Shown piece after piece: positions 40,459 through 50,810 of a stretch of DNA of 64,000 nucleotides. The notes under the pieces are model-generated. The model ran no database searches and was not told where the DNA came from. It was given only the letters and a program-made list of their open reading frames with translations. Each line of letters opens with the position of its first letter. The stretch's first letter is position 1. This DNA is from Staphylococcus debuckii (GTDB lineage Bacteria > Bacillota > Bacilli > Staphylococcales > Staphylococcaceae), in NCBI RefSeq assembly GCF_003718735.1, contig NZ_CP033460.1, positions 1,488,001-1,552,000 of the forward strand. The letters run 5' to 3'. The translations under genes and the position numbers were made by a program.

Positions 40459-40610
40459 ATACCAAATGAGACATCCCCCCACATTTTCGTTCTTATTGTA
40501 TTGGTCATTTTCATATCCCCTTTTATATATGCCCGTAAATACTGACGTTATGGAATATACATAACGTGACATACTTACCGATTCTGCTAGAAAAGTAGAA
40601 TCGGTTTTTT
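40444..40610 (+). ncRNA. isrR: IsrR-like iron-sparing small RNA
   Basis: Non-coding transcript of about 167 nt predicted from the promoter (start near 40444) to a terminator ending in a T-run at 40610. It has three C-rich stretches (six C at 40475-40480, CCCC at 40517-40520, CCC at 40532-40534), a hairpin ACGTTATG/CATAACGT (40545-40567) and the terminator stem. In S. aureus IsrR is a Fur-repressed, C-rich RNA of similar size encoded between arlR and the pgpB phosphatase; it silences mRNAs of iron-consuming enzymes. Location, size, Fur boxes and C-rich motifs all match. Targets here are inferred only. Confidence 0.85.
40577..40610 (+). terminator. Terminator of the IsrR-like RNA
   Basis: A 12-bp stem (40577-40588 with 40594-40605, one G-T pair) with an AGAAA loop is followed by TTTTTT. 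Confidence 0.93.
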
Positions 40611-40620
40611 CGTATAAAGA

Positions 40621-40660
40621 AAGACAGGATAGAAACTTAAATGAGAATCTATCCTGTCTT
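40621..40660 (-). terminator. Terminator of the murG-PAP2 transcript
   Basis: A perfect 13-bp stem AAGACAGGATAGA/TCTATCCTGTCTT (40621-40633, 40648-40660) is followed on the minus strand by TCTTTATA. It lies after the PAP2 gene and convergent with the isrR-like RNA. Confidence 0.85.
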
Positions 40661-40677
40661 CTATTATTTATCAAACT

Positions 40678-41301
40678 TTAAAAACGAACGGGTTTTAATT
40701 TCCCTTTGAAAAATACTGATACTGTCAGAATACAAATAATTCCAGCTGTAATACCACCGATAATATCAGTTGGGTAATGTACGCCTAAATAAATACGAGA
40801 CATACAAATCATCGCAATCATGAAAATACAGAATGAAGTCATCATTACTCTCGGTGTACCATGCAGATAGCGAGAGGCAATGTAAATAATACTTCCGAAA
40901 AATGAAGTAGAACCCATTGCATGACCACTTGGGAAGCTATAGCCGCCGATTTCTACTAAACGTAATTTTGACGGACGTTCACGGTCGAATGTATTTTTCA
41001 TAATCGGATTCGAAATACTCGATACCGCCATCACAATTGCAAAGAATAACGCATCAATCTTCATTTTACGTAATAACAAATAACTGACTACACATAGAGA
41101 GAGGCAGATCATTGAGAAAACTTCTCCGACCCATGTAGCGCCCATAAATATGCTTGTTGTAATAACACTATGTGATGCGTAGATTAAATCATAGACTTCG
41201 GTATCAATCCAGTTGCCTAATCTGCTTTGATGGAAAGCAGCTATGACACTGAAAATCAGTGTAAATACCAAAATTAATGAAATTCTTTTAATTCGGCTCA
41301 A
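40678..41301 (-). CDS. PAP2 family membrane phosphatase (PgpB-like)
   Basis: 207 aa with five to six membrane helices. The three-part phosphatase signature is complete: DRERPSKL, YSFPSGHAMGS and SRIYLGVHYPTDI, including the catalytic His. Such enzymes dephosphorylate undecaprenyl pyrophosphate or phosphatidylglycerophosphate. Direct juxtaposition with murG (no gap) fits a role in lipid-carrier recycling for peptidoglycan, but substrate is not proved. Confidence 0.88.
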   Translation of the reverse strand: MSRIKRISLILVFTLIFSVIAAFHQSRLGNWIDTEVYDLIYASHSVITTSIFMGATWVGEVFSMICLSLCVVSYLLLRKMKIDALFFAIVMAVSSISNPIMKNTFDRERPSKLRLVEIGGYSFPSGHAMGSTSFFGSIIYIASRYLHGTPRVMMTSFCIFMIAMICMSRIYLGVHYPTDIIGGITAGIICILTVSVFFKGKLKPVRF

Positions 41302-42390
41302 TTAGCTGTCCCTCGTTTCCTTTTGATTAGTATCTTTCAGAATCTTATCTAGCAAGTCTTCTTTAGTAAATAATTGATGATAACTTGCCATTTGCTTTAT
41401 GATCTCACTTCTATTACTTTCAATAGTCTGTAATGCTTCTTTAAATCGTTTCGGATCTGCTTGATCTTCAGGAAGTGTTTGCGCATAACCTTTATTTTGG
41501 AAATTCTTAGCATTATCGATTTGGTCCCCGCGAGATTGGTCTAAACCAAGAGGAATTAATAACATCGGAATATTTAAAGTTAAGAATTCATAAATCGCAT
41601 TTGCGCCAGCTCTGCTGACAACTGTATCAGTAATCGCTAATAAATCAGTCAGTTCGTCAGTAACAAATTCGAATTGTTTATAGCCTTCACGATTAATTGA
41701 ATTGTCTTTTAAACCTTTTCCTGTTAAATGAATAATTTGATATTCCTCTAACAATGAATCCAGGTTAGTACGAATCAATTCGTTAATCTTCTTACTTCCT
41801 AAACTGCCACCCATTACTAATAACACTTTTTTGCCATCTTTAAACCCAGTTAATTGAAAACCTTTGTTGCGATTGCCCTGTTTTAAGTCATCGCGTACAG
41901 TAGCACCGACAAAGTCTGCTTTATCTTTGGGTAAATATTTCAACGTATCTTCAAATGTTGTATAAATCTTTTTAGCGAATTTCAATGAAATTTTATTCGC
42001 TAAGCCTGGTGTAATGTCAGATTCATGAATAACAACTGGTATATTTAATGAACGTGCTGCAATCACTACAGGTACAGATACAAATCCGCCTTTTGAGAAA
42101 AGGAGATCTGGTTTCTGTCTTTTTAATATTTTTCTTGCATCAAAGACACCTTTTAATACTTTGAAGATGTCTTTGATATTTTCAACAGAAAGATATCTGC
42201 GTAATTTCCCGCTTGAAATAGGAAAGTAGTTGATTCCTGGAAGTTGCGATTCGATCATTTCTTTCTCGATTCCATTTTTAGAACCTATATAGAAAGCTTC
42301 AAATCCTCTTTCTTGAGCAATCGGAATTAAACTTAAATTGACTGAAACATGCCCAACTGTTCCACCGCCAGTAAATGCAATCTTCGTCAT
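41302..42390 (-). CDS. murG: UDP-GlcNAc:lipid I GlcNAc transferase MurG
   Basis: 362 aa GT-B glycosyltransferase that makes lipid II at the inner membrane face. The N-terminal loop TGGGTVGHV and the C-terminal UDP-sugar site (VVSRAGANAIYEFL and PLGLDQSRGDQIDNA) are typical. The start ATG at 42390 follows AGAGGTATAAAAA. It lies 11 bases after the acetyltransferase gene, suggesting one operon from ctpA to the PAP2 gene. Confidence 0.95.
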   Translation of the reverse strand: MTKIAFTGGGTVGHVSVNLSLIPIAQERGFEAFYIGSKNGIEKEMIESQLPGINYFPISSGKLRRYLSVENIKDIFKVLKGVFDARKILKRQKPDLLFSKGGFVSVPVVIAARSLNIPVVIHESDITPGLANKISLKFAKKIYTTFEDTLKYLPKDKADFVGATVRDDLKQGNRNKGFQLTGFKDGKKVLLVMGGSLGSKKINELIRTNLDSLLEEYQIIHLTGKGLKDNSINREGYKQFEFVTDELTDLLAITDTVVSRAGANAIYEFLTLNIPMLLIPLGLDQSRGDQIDNAKNFQNKGYAQTLPEDQADPKRFKEALQTIESNRSEIIKQMASYHQLFTKEDLLDKILKDTNQKETRDS

Positions 42391-42401
42391 TTTTTATACC
42401 T

Positions 42402-42911
42402 CTATTCTTCTAAAATTCTATAATATGCATAAAAAGCTTCTTCCTTGTCGAAAGGATGATAGTCTAAATCAGCTTCGCCTACTTTTGTAAAGCCGAATTT
42501 TTCAAATAGATTTTGTGCTCGATGATTCACTGCATAGGTATCTGTGAGCAATACATGAACATCATGCTCTAAAGCACGCTTGACAGCAAAATCAAATAGA
42601 GCAGTGGCTGCCCCTTTATATTCTGGAGAACCAGCTAATCTATGAATCACATAGCCGCCTTTTCTGTCAACTGGCCATTCTAGTTCATCATACCACTTTG
42701 ACTGATTTTGGTCGATAACTATATAACCATAAATTTGTGCGTTTTCTTCCAGCACAAATAAAGATTTATGATTAATATCTTCTTCAAAATGCTCTATTAA
42801 CGGATAATCTTCATCCCATTGCGGATTGTTGTCTTTCTGCATAATTTTTTTGGCGTCTTCAGTTAAAGATGAGATAGCATCTAAATCTTTATGTGTCGCG
42901 AGTCGTATCAT
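42402..42911 (-). CDS. GNAT family N-acetyltransferase
   Basis: 169 aa. The GNAT core contains the acetyl-CoA-binding segment RLAGSPEYKGAATALFDFA (near 92-110), a variant of the R-Q-x-G-x-G/A loop, then VLLTDTYAVNHRAQNLFEKFGF, typical of the C-terminal motif B. Substrate is unknown. AAGGGGTTACCAT precedes the ATG, and 12 bases separate it from ctpA. Confidence 0.85.
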   Translation of the reverse strand: MIRLATHKDLDAISSLTEDAKKIMQKDNNPQWDEDYPLIEHFEEDINHKSLFVLEENAQIYGYIVIDQNQSKWYDELEWPVDRKGGYVIHRLAGSPEYKGAATALFDFAVKRALEHDVHVLLTDTYAVNHRAQNLFEKFGFTKVGEADLDYHPFDKEEAFYAYYRILEE

Positions 42912-42923
42912 ATGGTAACCCCT

Positions 42924-44432
42924 TTATTTTAATTTTTTTAATAAAGACTTAAGAACTTCATCATCTTTACTAGATTTATCAATCAATTTTTCCGTGAATT
43001 TACGATTGGTTTCCTTATCAAATTTACCGTTAACGTCAAGTTGATTATCTTTTTGGAATGATTCAACAGCTGATTGTAATGTACTGTCGTAGTTTTCATC
43101 TTCATTATTAATATTATAGCCTAATGCTTTCAAACCGATTTTTATAGATTTAATATCTTTGCTATGATCACCATCTTTGAAGACTTTATCTTCTGGAATC
43201 ATGCTTAACGATTGATATTGAGGTGCATCTATTTTCACATCAGGTTGAATACCTTTGCCATGAATATAATGGCCTTTTGGTGTGAGCCATTTCATTTCAG
43301 TATATTTAAGCAATGAACCATCTTTGTATTCTTTGGTTGTTTGAACAATGCCTTTACCAAATGTTTTCTCACCATAAACTTTGGCTTTGCCATAATCTTT
43401 CATAGCCCCTGTGAAGACCTCAGATGCACTGGCGGAACCTTCGTTTACTAAGATAGATACTTGCATATTTTTAGCTTCTTTTAACGAATCGCTTGGCGCA
43501 CGAATTACTTCCGTATCTTTGCCTTTTTGCAATTTAACTACGGGTTTATCTTTATCGATAAAGATGTTAGCCATTTTTACGGCTTCATTTAAAAGACCGC
43601 CAGGATTATTTCTTAAGTCAAGTACAATTTTATTAACACCTTCGTCATGCGCTTTTTTAATACTTGTTTTTAATTCTGCGGCAGTATTTTCTTGGAATTT
43701 GTTAATAGTAAATACGCCGACATTGTCTTCTTTCTTATATTCAACACTTTTAACATGAATTTTATCTCGTTTAATTTTCAATGTATGTGTTTGATGAGCG
43801 CGTTCAATCGTTAAAGTGACATTTGTTCCTTCTTTTCCGCGAACCATTTTAACTACATCTGTCAATGATTTGCCTTTAACTGATTTGCCATCTACTTCTT
43901 TTACAACGTCTTTAGGTTTAAGGCCGGCTTTTTCAGCTGGTGAACCTTTCATAGGACTTGTCACACTGATTTGATGGTTGCGTTGTTGCATCTCTGCCCC
44001 GATTCCTACAAAATCACCAGAAACATCTTCGTTAAAGGATTTTGTTTCATCTTTCGTCATATATTGTGAATAAGGATCCTTTAATTCTTTCACCATACCA
44101 TTGATGGCTGCTTCAGATAATTTGTCGGGATTTTGTTGTTTATAGTAATCATTTGCCAATGTAGCATAAGCTGCTTGTACTTTTTTAAAAGACTTCCTTT
44201 GGTCATTATCTAACCCACTCATTTTGTGCGTAATTGCTATGGTTGATAACACGGTTAATAAAATAGTTACTAAAATAACAGCTATTAATAACGTTATAAA
44301 TTTCCAACGTTTAATATTAAATGTTTTCGGAGATTTATGTATGTCATTTTGTTTTTGCGATGGTTCTTTGTTCTGATCTTGATCCAATATTAAGTCTCCT
44401 TTCTGATCAAAATAGATAGTGCCTCGCTTCAT
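42924..44432 (-). CDS. ctpA: C-terminal processing protease CtpA (S41) with PDZ and peptidoglycan-binding domains
   Basis: 502 aa. A cytoplasmic tail is followed by one membrane helix (about 46-70), then an extracytoplasmic S41 protease with a PDZ domain (about 135-215, starting VGIGAEMQQRNHQISV). The catalytic serine is in NEGSASASEVF and the lysine in GEKTFGKG. The C-terminal domain (about 405-470) resembles a peptidoglycan-binding fold (IGLKALGYNINNEDENYD). It processes surface proteins in staphylococci. The spacer to crr-yozE carries its promoter. Confidence 0.93.
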   Translation of the reverse strand: MKRGTIYFDQKGDLILDQDQNKEPSQKQNDIHKSPKTFNIKRWKFITLLIAVILVTILLTVLSTIAITHKMSGLDNDQRKSFKKVQAAYATLANDYYKQQNPDKLSEAAINGMVKELKDPYSQYMTKDETKSFNEDVSGDFVGIGAEMQQRNHQISVTSPMKGSPAEKAGLKPKDVVKEVDGKSVKGKSLTDVVKMVRGKEGTNVTLTIERAHQTHTLKIKRDKIHVKSVEYKKEDNVGVFTINKFQENTAAELKTSIKKAHDEGVNKIVLDLRNNPGGLLNEAVKMANIFIDKDKPVVKLQKGKDTEVIRAPSDSLKEAKNMQVSILVNEGSASASEVFTGAMKDYGKAKVYGEKTFGKGIVQTTKEYKDGSLLKYTEMKWLTPKGHYIHGKGIQPDVKIDAPQYQSLSMIPEDKVFKDGDHSKDIKSIKIGLKALGYNINNEDENYDSTLQSAVESFQKDNQLDVNGKFDKETNRKFTEKLIDKSSKDDEVLKSLLKKLK

Positions 44433-44513
44433 TGAGTGTAAATGAAACGATAATTAATTTTACCAAATACATGGTAATCATCAAGAATTATCACCTTTAA
44501 ACAGAGAAAATAA

Positions 44514-44541
44514 GGGCCAGAACAAGTAAATGTCCTAGCCC
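44514..44541 (-). terminator. Terminator of crr-yozE
   Basis: GGGCCAGAACA (44514-44524) pairs with TGTCCTAGCCC (44531-44541) with two weak positions. TTATTTT follows on the minus strand. Confidence 0.75.
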
Positions 44542-44551
44542 TCATAACAAA

Positions 44552-44773
44552 TTAAAATTTCAACCATTCTTGGTATTCATCATATAAATCATCAAACACT
44601 GACATAGGTTCACTGATTGAAGCTTCAGTTTCAATATAGTCTGAGAGCACATGGAAATCTGATTCATGTTTCGGAAAAGATAAATCATCAAAAATTTGTT
44701 CAGCTAATTTTCCTTTTTCATCAGGACGTCCTCGTACAGTGAGTGCAAATTGGTAAAAAGAATAATCTTTCAT
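44552..44773 (-). CDS. yozE: YozE family (SAM-like) protein
   Basis: 73 aa acidic small helical protein. [43 protein letters not shown] matches the YozE/UPF0346 family, a sterile-alpha-motif-like domain of unknown function found in Bacillales. The ATG shares one base with the crr stop and has no strong ribosome site of its own, so translation probably depends on crr. Confidence 0.9.
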   Translation of the reverse strand: MKDYSFYQFALTVRGRPDEKGKLAEQIFDDLSFPKHESDFHVLSDYIETEASISEPMSVFDDLYDEYQEWLKF

Positions 44774-45273
44774 TATGACATCGTCACATCAATGACTTTA
44801 GTTTCATTTCTTTTTAATTGCTCTGTTTTCTGAATATCAATGTTCTCAACTTGATCAGTGTTAGTAATAATAATCGGTGAAATAGTTGATTTAGCATTTT
44901 GATCGATATAATCTAAATCAAATTCAACTAACGGATCGCCCACGCTTACCGAATCACCGCTTTCCACTAACACTTTGAAGCCTTCACCATTCAATTGCAC
45001 AGTATCTAAACCGATGTGGATGAGCAATTCTAAACCGTTGTCAGCTTTCAAACCTAATGCATGGCTTGTTGGAAAAACATTATCTACTTTACCGTCAATC
45101 GGCGCAACAACTACACCTTCTGAAGGTTTAATGCCAAACCCTTCGCCCATCATTTTTTGAGCGAATACCGGATCTGGAATATTTTCAATATCTACAAACT
45201 CACCCGTAATCGGTGCATATATTTCAATATTTTTATCTACTTTATCTTCTTTGCCGAATAATTTTTTGAACAT
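44773..45273 (-). CDS. crr: PTS glucose-type EIIA component
   Basis: 166 aa cytoplasmic phosphocarrier. The phosphorylated His86 is in LLIHIGLD, and the helper His71 is in PTSHALG. The fold segment [10 protein letters not shown] at the N-terminus is typical of EIIA-Glc. As a stand-alone EIIA it would pass phosphate from HPr to EIIBC of sugars encoded elsewhere. GGGGAGAAATAATT starts it, 2 bases after msrB. Confidence 0.93.
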   Translation of the reverse strand: MFKKLFGKEDKVDKNIEIYAPITGEFVDIENIPDPVFAQKMMGEGFGIKPSEGVVVAPIDGKVDNVFPTSHALGLKADNGLELLIHIGLDTVQLNGEGFKVLVESGDSVSVGDPLVEFDLDYIDQNAKSTISPIIITNTDQVENIDIQKTEQLKRNETKVIDVTMS

Positions 45274-45275
45274 AA

Positions 45276-45716
45276 TTATTTCTCCCCTTGGTCCTTGAAG
45301 TGCGGGATTAAGTCGCCGTATCCAAGTTCTTCTAATTTATCATAAGGAATAAATTGAACTGCCGCAGAATTAATGCAATATCTCAGACCGCCGCTTTCTG
45401 CAGGTCCGTCATTAAATACGTGGCCTAAATGACTGTTGCTGTCTTCAGAGCGCACTTCAGTTCTAACCATACCGAAAGATTTGTCAACGAGTTCAACAAC
45501 TTCGTCATCGCTTAATGCTTTGGAAAAGCTTGGCCAACCGCAATCTGATTCGAATTTTTCTTCGGAAGTGAACAACGGTTTACCAGAAAGTTTATCGACA
45601 TAAATACCTTTTTCAAAGTGATTCCAATATTCATTTTGAAATGGTGGTTCAGTACCGTTTTCTTGAGTTACAAGATATTCAAGATCATTTAATTCATCTT
45701 TGTTCTTTTTAAGCAT
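45276..45716 (-). CDS. msrB: Peptide-methionine (R)-S-oxide reductase MsrB
   Basis: 146 aa repair enzyme for methionine-R-sulfoxide. The catalytic Cys114 is in [15 protein letters not shown] (Cys59) supplies the resolving cysteine, and HLGHVF is the substrate motif. The two CxxC zinc pairs of some MsrB are absent, as usual in this branch. The start overlaps the msrA stop by 8 bases, so both are made together. Confidence 0.95.
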   Translation of the reverse strand: MLKKNKDELNDLEYLVTQENGTEPPFQNEYWNHFEKGIYVDKLSGKPLFTSEEKFESDCGWPSFSKALSDDEVVELVDKSFGMVRTEVRSEDSNSHLGHVFNDGPAESGGLRYCINSAAVQFIPYDKLEELGYGDLIPHFKDQGEK

Positions 45717-46236
45717 CTTGATTCCCCCAATGGTTTTCTATAAAGTCTTTTCGTCCAGAGCCTTTTTGGTATTGCTCATAATGCATTGGATTTTTCTTGT
45801 AGTAATCCTGATGATAAGATTCAGCAGGATAGAAATTTTTGTAAGGTTTAACTGGAGTAATAACTGGTTTGTTAAAGATCATTTGCTCATTCAATTCTTG
45901 AATTTTAGCTAAAGCTGCTTTCTTTTGTTCTTCATTATGATAGAAAATAACGGGCTGATAACTTTCTCCGCGGTCAAAAAATTGACCTTTATCATCTGTC
46001 GGGTCAAAAGTTTTAAAATAAACGTCCAAGATATTTTCAAATGAAGTGACTTCTGGATCATATTCGATTTGAACTGCTTCTACGTGACCCGTCGTATTTG
46101 AGCAAACTTCTTCATAAGTTGGATTTTCTACATGGCCACCACTATATCCTGAAACCACACTTTCAATACCAGGATATGAAGTGAATGGTTTTACCATACA
46201 CCAGAAACAGCCGCCTGCTAAGGTTGCATATGCCAA
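45709..46236 (-). CDS. msrA: Peptide-methionine (S)-S-oxide reductase MsrA
   Basis: 175 aa. The active-site motif GGCFWC carries the catalytic Cys10. Glu and Tyr partners lie in [13 protein letters not shown] and [10 protein letters not shown]. It repairs the S epimer of oxidised methionine and complements MsrB. Upstream AATGGAGGTAATATT gives the ribosome site. The msrA-msrB arrangement next to crr mirrors S. aureus. Confidence 0.95.
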   Translation of the reverse strand: MAYATLAGGCFWCMVKPFTSYPGIESVVSGYSGGHVENPTYEEVCSNTTGHVEAVQIEYDPEVTSFENILDVYFKTFDPTDDKGQFFDRGESYQPVIFYHNEEQKKAALAKIQELNEQMIFNKPVITPVKPYKNFYPAESYHQDYYKKNPMHYEQYQKGSGRKDFIENHWGNQDA

Positions 46237-46329
46237 AATATTACCTCCATTCAGTATCTAGTTATTCCTTAAGTTACCACGATTATTTAGATTTTTCTAT
46301 TAGTTTGCTTTCTGCTCGCCTGTATTCTC

Positions 46330-47166
46330 TTATGAGCGTAGGAAAGTGAGCCCGATAGCGCCTTGGCCTGTATGTGTTGAAATGACAGGAGTCGTATAGC
46401 TGAGTTCGTAATCTGTAGTATACTCATCATTTACAAATTGCTGCTTTGCTTTTTCGACAAAGTCCAAAGCATTGGCGTGAGCGATACCGATTTTTTTAAG
46501 AGAATGATTTTCTAAGAAGTTAACTAAATCTTTCTTTATAAATTGCAGGCTTGCTTTTTGTGTGCGAGGATTAGACATTAAATTAATACGCCCATCTTCC
46601 AAAGTACCTGTCGGCTTTAAGCGCATGATATTACCGATCATACCTTTTGCTTTACCGATACGGCCGCCTTTAATCAATTGTGTCAATTGACCGATAACCA
46701 CATACACCTTAATGTTGCTTTGCAGATGTTGGACTTTTTCTACTATTTCTTCAGTAGAAAATCCTTCATTCATCCACTCAACAATATGTTCAAGTTGGAA
46801 ACCTAAACCGTAAGATATTGATTTGGAATCAATGACGGTAACTTTAGAATCTGTCATTTGACTTGCTTGATATGCAGTTTGATAAGTACCGCTCAAACCG
46901 GAAGTCATATGAATACTTATAATTTCAGAGCCATCTTTTCCTAATTCATCATACATTTCAATGAATTTACCAATAGGAGGCTGACTCGTTTTAATATCAG
47001 CGTCATCCTCGATAAGATGAATCACTTCTTCAGATGAAACTTCGATTTGGTCAATATAAGATTCACCATCAATCGTTAAATTGAGTGGAACTACATGAAT
47101 GTCATGTTCCTTCAAAAATTCTTGCGGTAAGTCTGATGTGGAATCTGTAACAATTTTCTTGTGCAT
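46330..47166 (-). CDS. DegV family fatty-acid-binding protein (FakB2-like)
   Basis: 278 aa soluble two-domain protein. The N-terminal motif TDSTSDLP at 7-14 and the fatty-acid carboxyl-binding region [11 protein letters not shown] are DegV hallmarks. DegV proteins of staphylococci (FakB1/2) present fatty acids to the kinase FakA. Synteny with dfrA-thyA points to FakB2, but the choice between paralogues cannot be proved here. TAGGAGGG precedes the ATG; 11 bases separate it from dfrA. Confidence 0.88.
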   Translation of the reverse strand: MHKKIVTDSTSDLPQEFLKEHDIHVVPLNLTIDGESYIDQIEVSSEEVIHLIEDDADIKTSQPPIGKFIEMYDELGKDGSEIISIHMTSGLSGTYQTAYQASQMTDSKVTVIDSKSISYGLGFQLEHIVEWMNEGFSTEEIVEKVQHLQSNIKVYVVIGQLTQLIKGGRIGKAKGMIGNIMRLKPTGTLEDGRINLMSNPRTQKASLQFIKKDLVNFLENHSLKKIGIAHANALDFVEKAKQQFVNDEYTTDYELSYTTPVISTHTGQGAIGLTFLRS

Positions 47167-47177
47167 TTGAAACCCTC

Positions 47178-47660
<483 letters not shown>

Positions 47661-47703
47661 TTAAATATCCCCTTTCGTTTATCTTTAAGTTGAATTGAAT
47701 GAT

Positions 47704-48657
47704 TTAAACTGCAATTGGAGCTTTAATACCTGGATGTGATTGATAATCGACTATTTCTAAATCTTCATATTGTATATCGAATATAGATTTATTAGTGTTT
47801 ATTTTAAGTGTCGGCGGATTGAAGCTATCTCTTGCAAGTTGTGTTTGAATTGCATCAATATGATTAGAATAAATATGTGCATCGCCGAAAGTATGCACAA
47901 ATTCTCCTACCTCTAAGCCGCATTCCTTTGCCACGAGATGAGTAAGCAAGCTGTAACTTGCAATATTGAATGGCACACCTAGAAAGATATCTGCACTTCT
48001 TTGATAAAGATGGCAACTTAATTTGCCGTCTTGAACATAAAATTGAAACATCGTATGGCATGGCGGCAAGGCCATATTGTCAATTTCAGATGGATTCCAA
48101 GCAGATACAATATGTCGGCGAGAAGTCGGATACTTCTTAATTTGTTCGATAACTGTAGCAAGTTGGTCATAATGTTGTCCATCTGCTCCTACCCAATCAC
48201 GCCATTGTTTGCCGTAAACATTTCCTAAATCACCATATTTTTCAGCGAATGCATCGTCATTTAAAATGTTTTCTTTAAATTTTTTCATTTCTTCTTGATA
48301 GCGTGCGTTGAATTCTGGGTCCTCTAAAGCGCGATGTCCGAAATTCGTCATGTCAGGTCCTGTATAGTCTTCAGATTGGACATATTTCTCAAAAGCCCAT
48401 TCATTCCAAATATTATTATTGTATTGCAGCAAGTATTTAATATTAGTATCGCCTTTAATAAACCAAATCAATTCAGTAGCTAATAATTTGAATGAGACCT
48501 TTTTAGTTGTGAGTAATGGAAATCCTTTAGACAAGTCAAATCTTAATTGATGACCGAATTTAGAAATAGTACCTGTATGTGTGCGATCATCACGTTGATT
48601 GCCGATTTCTAGAATTTCTTCACATAAGTCATGGTAAGCTTTATCAAATGGGTTCAT
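47704..48657 (-). CDS. thyA: Thymidylate synthase
   Basis: 317 aa. It methylates dUMP to dTMP, oxidising methylene-tetrahydrofolate to dihydrofolate that dfrA recycles. The catalytic Cys200 is in [11 protein letters not shown], and DRTHTGT and YPTSRRH are the phosphate-binding segments. The length matches staphylococcal ThyA. AGAGGAGGGC precedes the ATG. It heads the thyA-dfrA-degV transcription unit. Confidence 0.96.
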   Translation of the reverse strand: MNPFDKAYHDLCEEILEIGNQRDDRTHTGTISKFGHQLRFDLSKGFPLLTTKKVSFKLLATELIWFIKGDTNIKYLLQYNNNIWNEWAFEKYVQSEDYTGPDMTNFGHRALEDPEFNARYQEEMKKFKENILNDDAFAEKYGDLGNVYGKQWRDWVGADGQHYDQLATVIEQIKKYPTSRRHIVSAWNPSEIDNMALPPCHTMFQFYVQDGKLSCHLYQRSADIFLGVPFNIASYSLLTHLVAKECGLEVGEFVHTFGDAHIYSNHIDAIQTQLARDSFNPPTLKINTNKSIFDIQYEDLEIVDYQSHPGIKAPIAV

Positions 48658-48697
48658 ATTAAGCCCTCCTCTTATATGTATCTTATTATGAAAAAAA

Positions 48698-48736
48698 GGG
48701 ACAAATGATGTAGTGTGAGCCTTCCATCTTTGTCCC
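48698..48736 (-). terminator. Terminator of brxA
   Basis: GGGACAAA (48698-48705) pairs with TTTGTCCC (48729-48736), extended by ATG/CAT and further pairs. Seven T follow on the minus strand. Confidence 0.85.
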
Positions 48737-48764
48737 CAAACTTTACATAGTTAAAAACGATATC

Positions 48765-49199
48765 TTAGCAATTTTCGTCAAACATATCTTTAATGTCCAT
48801 GCAGATATCTTGTATATCTCTACCTTCAATATATTCACGCGGCATAAAATGTTTAAGTTCAGTACCTTTGAATAAAGCGTATGAAGGGCTGGAAGGAACT
48901 TGTTGAATATATTCTCTCATCGCTTGTGTAGCTTCTTTATCTTGACCAGCAAACACAGTCACTTTGTGATCAGGTTTTTTATCATTTTGCTCAGCAACGG
49001 CCACTGCTGCTGGACGCGCTAAGCCAGCAGCACAACCGCATGTAGAATTGATCACCACAAAAGTTGTTTCATCTTGACCGATATTTTTCATATAATCATT
49101 TACTGCGTCTTCAGATTCCAAACTTGTGAAATCGTTTTGAGTCAACTCGCTTCTCATACCTTGAGCCAACTCTTTCATATATGCTTCATATGCATTCAT
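48765..49199 (-). CDS. brxA: Bacilliredoxin BrxA (YphP/YqiW family)
   Basis: 144 aa thioredoxin-fold protein that removes bacillithiol from mixed disulfides. The diagnostic Cys-Gly-Cys motif is at 54-56 (NSTCGCAAG). The ATG at 49199 is chosen (AGGAG eight bases upstream); a GTG three codons earlier overlaps the ribosome site. In S. aureus this location holds BrxA, while BrxB is elsewhere. It is downstream of cvfC. Confidence 0.9.
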   Translation of the reverse strand: MNAYEAYMKELAQGMRSELTQNDFTSLESEDAVNDYMKNIGQDETTFVVINSTCGCAAGLARPAAVAVAEQNDKKPDHKVTVFAGQDKEATQAMREYIQQVPSSPSYALFKGTELKHFMPREYIEGRDIQDICMDIKDMFDENC

Positions 49200-49276
49200 C
49201 CAGAACACTCCTTGTAATTATTATAATTTATTTTACATGAATTTTGTAGTTTTGTAATGCGGATGGTTTCTAGAAA

Positions 49277-50395
49277 TTATTTGTTGCGGTTCGCAATTTG
49301 CTTCCAGACCGAACCTAATGCTTCATCCCCATTTTCAATACGCGAAATCGCCATCTGAATTTGTAGTTTCACTTCATAAGCATCATCATCTTCATGCGCT
49401 TTTAAAGCAGGTAATTGATCTGGTCCGCCCTCATCAAAGATGAACATGGCTGCGCGCCAACGTACTATTTTTTGCGGGTCTGCTAGTGCTTTTTCCATTT
49501 CTGGGAGCGCTTCTTTATAGCCCAAATCACTTAAGCCGTCTCCAGCAGTACGTCTGACACCTGGGTTTTTATCGTGCAACCCTTGATAAAGATATGGCAA
49601 TACTGATTGATCTTCCACCATACTAGCCAGTACTACAGCTTCACGTCGAATTGGTACCTTAGGATGATTTAAGGCAGCTTCTATAAGAGGATAATCCTCT
49701 TTAGTAGGCGTAGGGAAAGATTTTAACATTCTTAATTGCGCTTTCCAGTCATCAGCTTGATTAAATTCTTCTAATGTAACGTGTTGATACTGAGTAGTAG
49801 GTACCACAATATCTGTATTCAGTGCTTCTTTAAGCATATCGTCTAATTTTTCAGGTGGATAGAGTGCAATGATTTCTTCTTCTACTTCTTTCATGACTTC
49901 ATCCATTTCGCCATAGCGTTTGCCTAAATCTTCCCATTTACGCATAAATACCACATTATCATCGTCTTTTTGTGCATCTAACATAGTATCCACAAATTGA
50001 GTTGGTAATTGTTTACGTTCTTCGTTTTCTGTGGTAGATAATTTAATTTGATACGGGACACCTTTAAATTTGAGTACTTCGGCTTTGATTTCACCGTAAT
50101 GTGCATCTGGAACGGGTTCATCACTTTGATCCACTCCAGCGTCTTCATTTAGTACATGTGTAATTTTAGGCAATACTTCTTCCCAATTTGCTTTCGGTGT
50201 CTTATCTATCGCTAGGAAATCAATAACATAGAAGATTGATTTTACGCCTTCTAATTCTAATAAGTGATTAATAAAGTCTGGTTGTCCTTCTTTCACAGAT
50301 GTATAAGTGGAGGATTGATTGTCCTCTCTTTGTTTATTTAACACTACTTTCATAGTATTAGGACTTGGTGTCGGTTCTATACGAACGATTTCCAT
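49277..50395 (-). CDS. cvfC: Conserved virulence factor C (CvfC): Nfu N-terminal domain plus HEAT-like repeats
   Basis: 372 aa. The N-terminus ([18 protein letters not shown]) is the Nfu/NifU N-terminal domain (about 1-95). The C-terminal part (about 220-355) has HEAT/PBS-like repeats (for example [18 protein letters not shown] and [14 protein letters not shown]). No cysteine pair of a true Fe-S scaffold is present. In S. aureus CvfC was named for reduced virulence of mutants. The start ATG at 50395 follows GGAGGGAATCTCG. Confidence 0.85.
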   Translation of the reverse strand: MEIVRIEPTPSPNTMKVVLNKQREDNQSSTYTSVKEGQPDFINHLLELEGVKSIFYVIDFLAIDKTPKANWEEVLPKITHVLNEDAGVDQSDEPVPDAHYGEIKAEVLKFKGVPYQIKLSTTENEERKQLPTQFVDTMLDAQKDDDNVVFMRKWEDLGKRYGEMDEVMKEVEEEIIALYPPEKLDDMLKEALNTDIVVPTTQYQHVTLEEFNQADDWKAQLRMLKSFPTPTKEDYPLIEAALNHPKVPIRREAVVLASMVEDQSVLPYLYQGLHDKNPGVRRTAGDGLSDLGYKEALPEMEKALADPQKIVRWRAAMFIFDEGGPDQLPALKAHEDDDAYEVKLQIQMAISRIENGDEALGSVWKQIANRNK

Positions 50396-50410
50396 CGAGA
50401 TTCCCTCCAT

Positions 50411-50605
50411 TTATTGTAATTCGTTTCCAAACTGCTTGATTTGTTTACCTACTGAGCACTCTTCTATGCAAAAATGATGGGCATAGGTTTTACCATTTTC
50501 TTTGCGATTATATAATTTAAGTTCACAATTCTTGCAATAAGTATTCAGCAGTTCATCAATAGAATCAAGGGCTTGCTTTTCAGATTTAGTAAAAATAATC
50601 GTCAC
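50411..50605 (-). CDS. Small zinc-finger-like protein
   Basis: 64 aa. CKNC (about 24-27) followed by HHFCIEEC (about 43-50) is a plausible Cys/His zinc site. The start is unusual: the first codon GTG (50605-50603) overlaps AAAGGAG, leaving no spacer, and the only other candidates close by are ATT codons 2 to 3 triplets downstream. It sits 15 bases upstream of the cvfC start. Function unknown. Confidence 0.7.
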   Translation of the reverse strand: MTIIFTKSEKQALDSIDELLNTYCKNCELKLYNRKENGKTYAHHFCIEECSVGKQIKQFGNELQ

Positions 50606-50764
50606 TCCTTTATTAATTAATGCGTTTACGTTACTCGCTTTAAGACGATTAATTTTACGCTTATTATATCACGTATGCGCTATGAGTTCATCTAATCAAA
50701 ATACCCTTAATTAAAAAGACATTGCATTTATAGTGCAAATTCTTTAGAATATATAAGTTGAGTT

Positions 50765-50799
50765 TGCGGTTTCTAAACACCCGCATTATCAAAATTTAG
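50765..50799 (+). promoter_or_regulatory. preQ1 class I riboswitch
   Basis: A 5-bp stem TGCGG/CCGCA (50765-50769, 50781-50785) closes an 11-base loop. Loop CTAAA (50773-50777) is perfectly complementary to TTTAG (50795-50799), forming the H-type pseudoknot; an A-rich tail TTATCAAAA links them. The knot ends inside TTTAGGAGG, so ligand binding would hide the ribosome site. The gene downstream is a queuosine-precursor transporter, the expected target. Confidence 0.88.
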
Positions 50800-50810
50800 G
50801 AGGAAAGAAT

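Noticed and set aside
40340..40564. 74-codon frame across the isrR-like locus
   Set aside because: It crosses the promoter and Fur boxes, lacks a ribosome site and has no protein-like composition.
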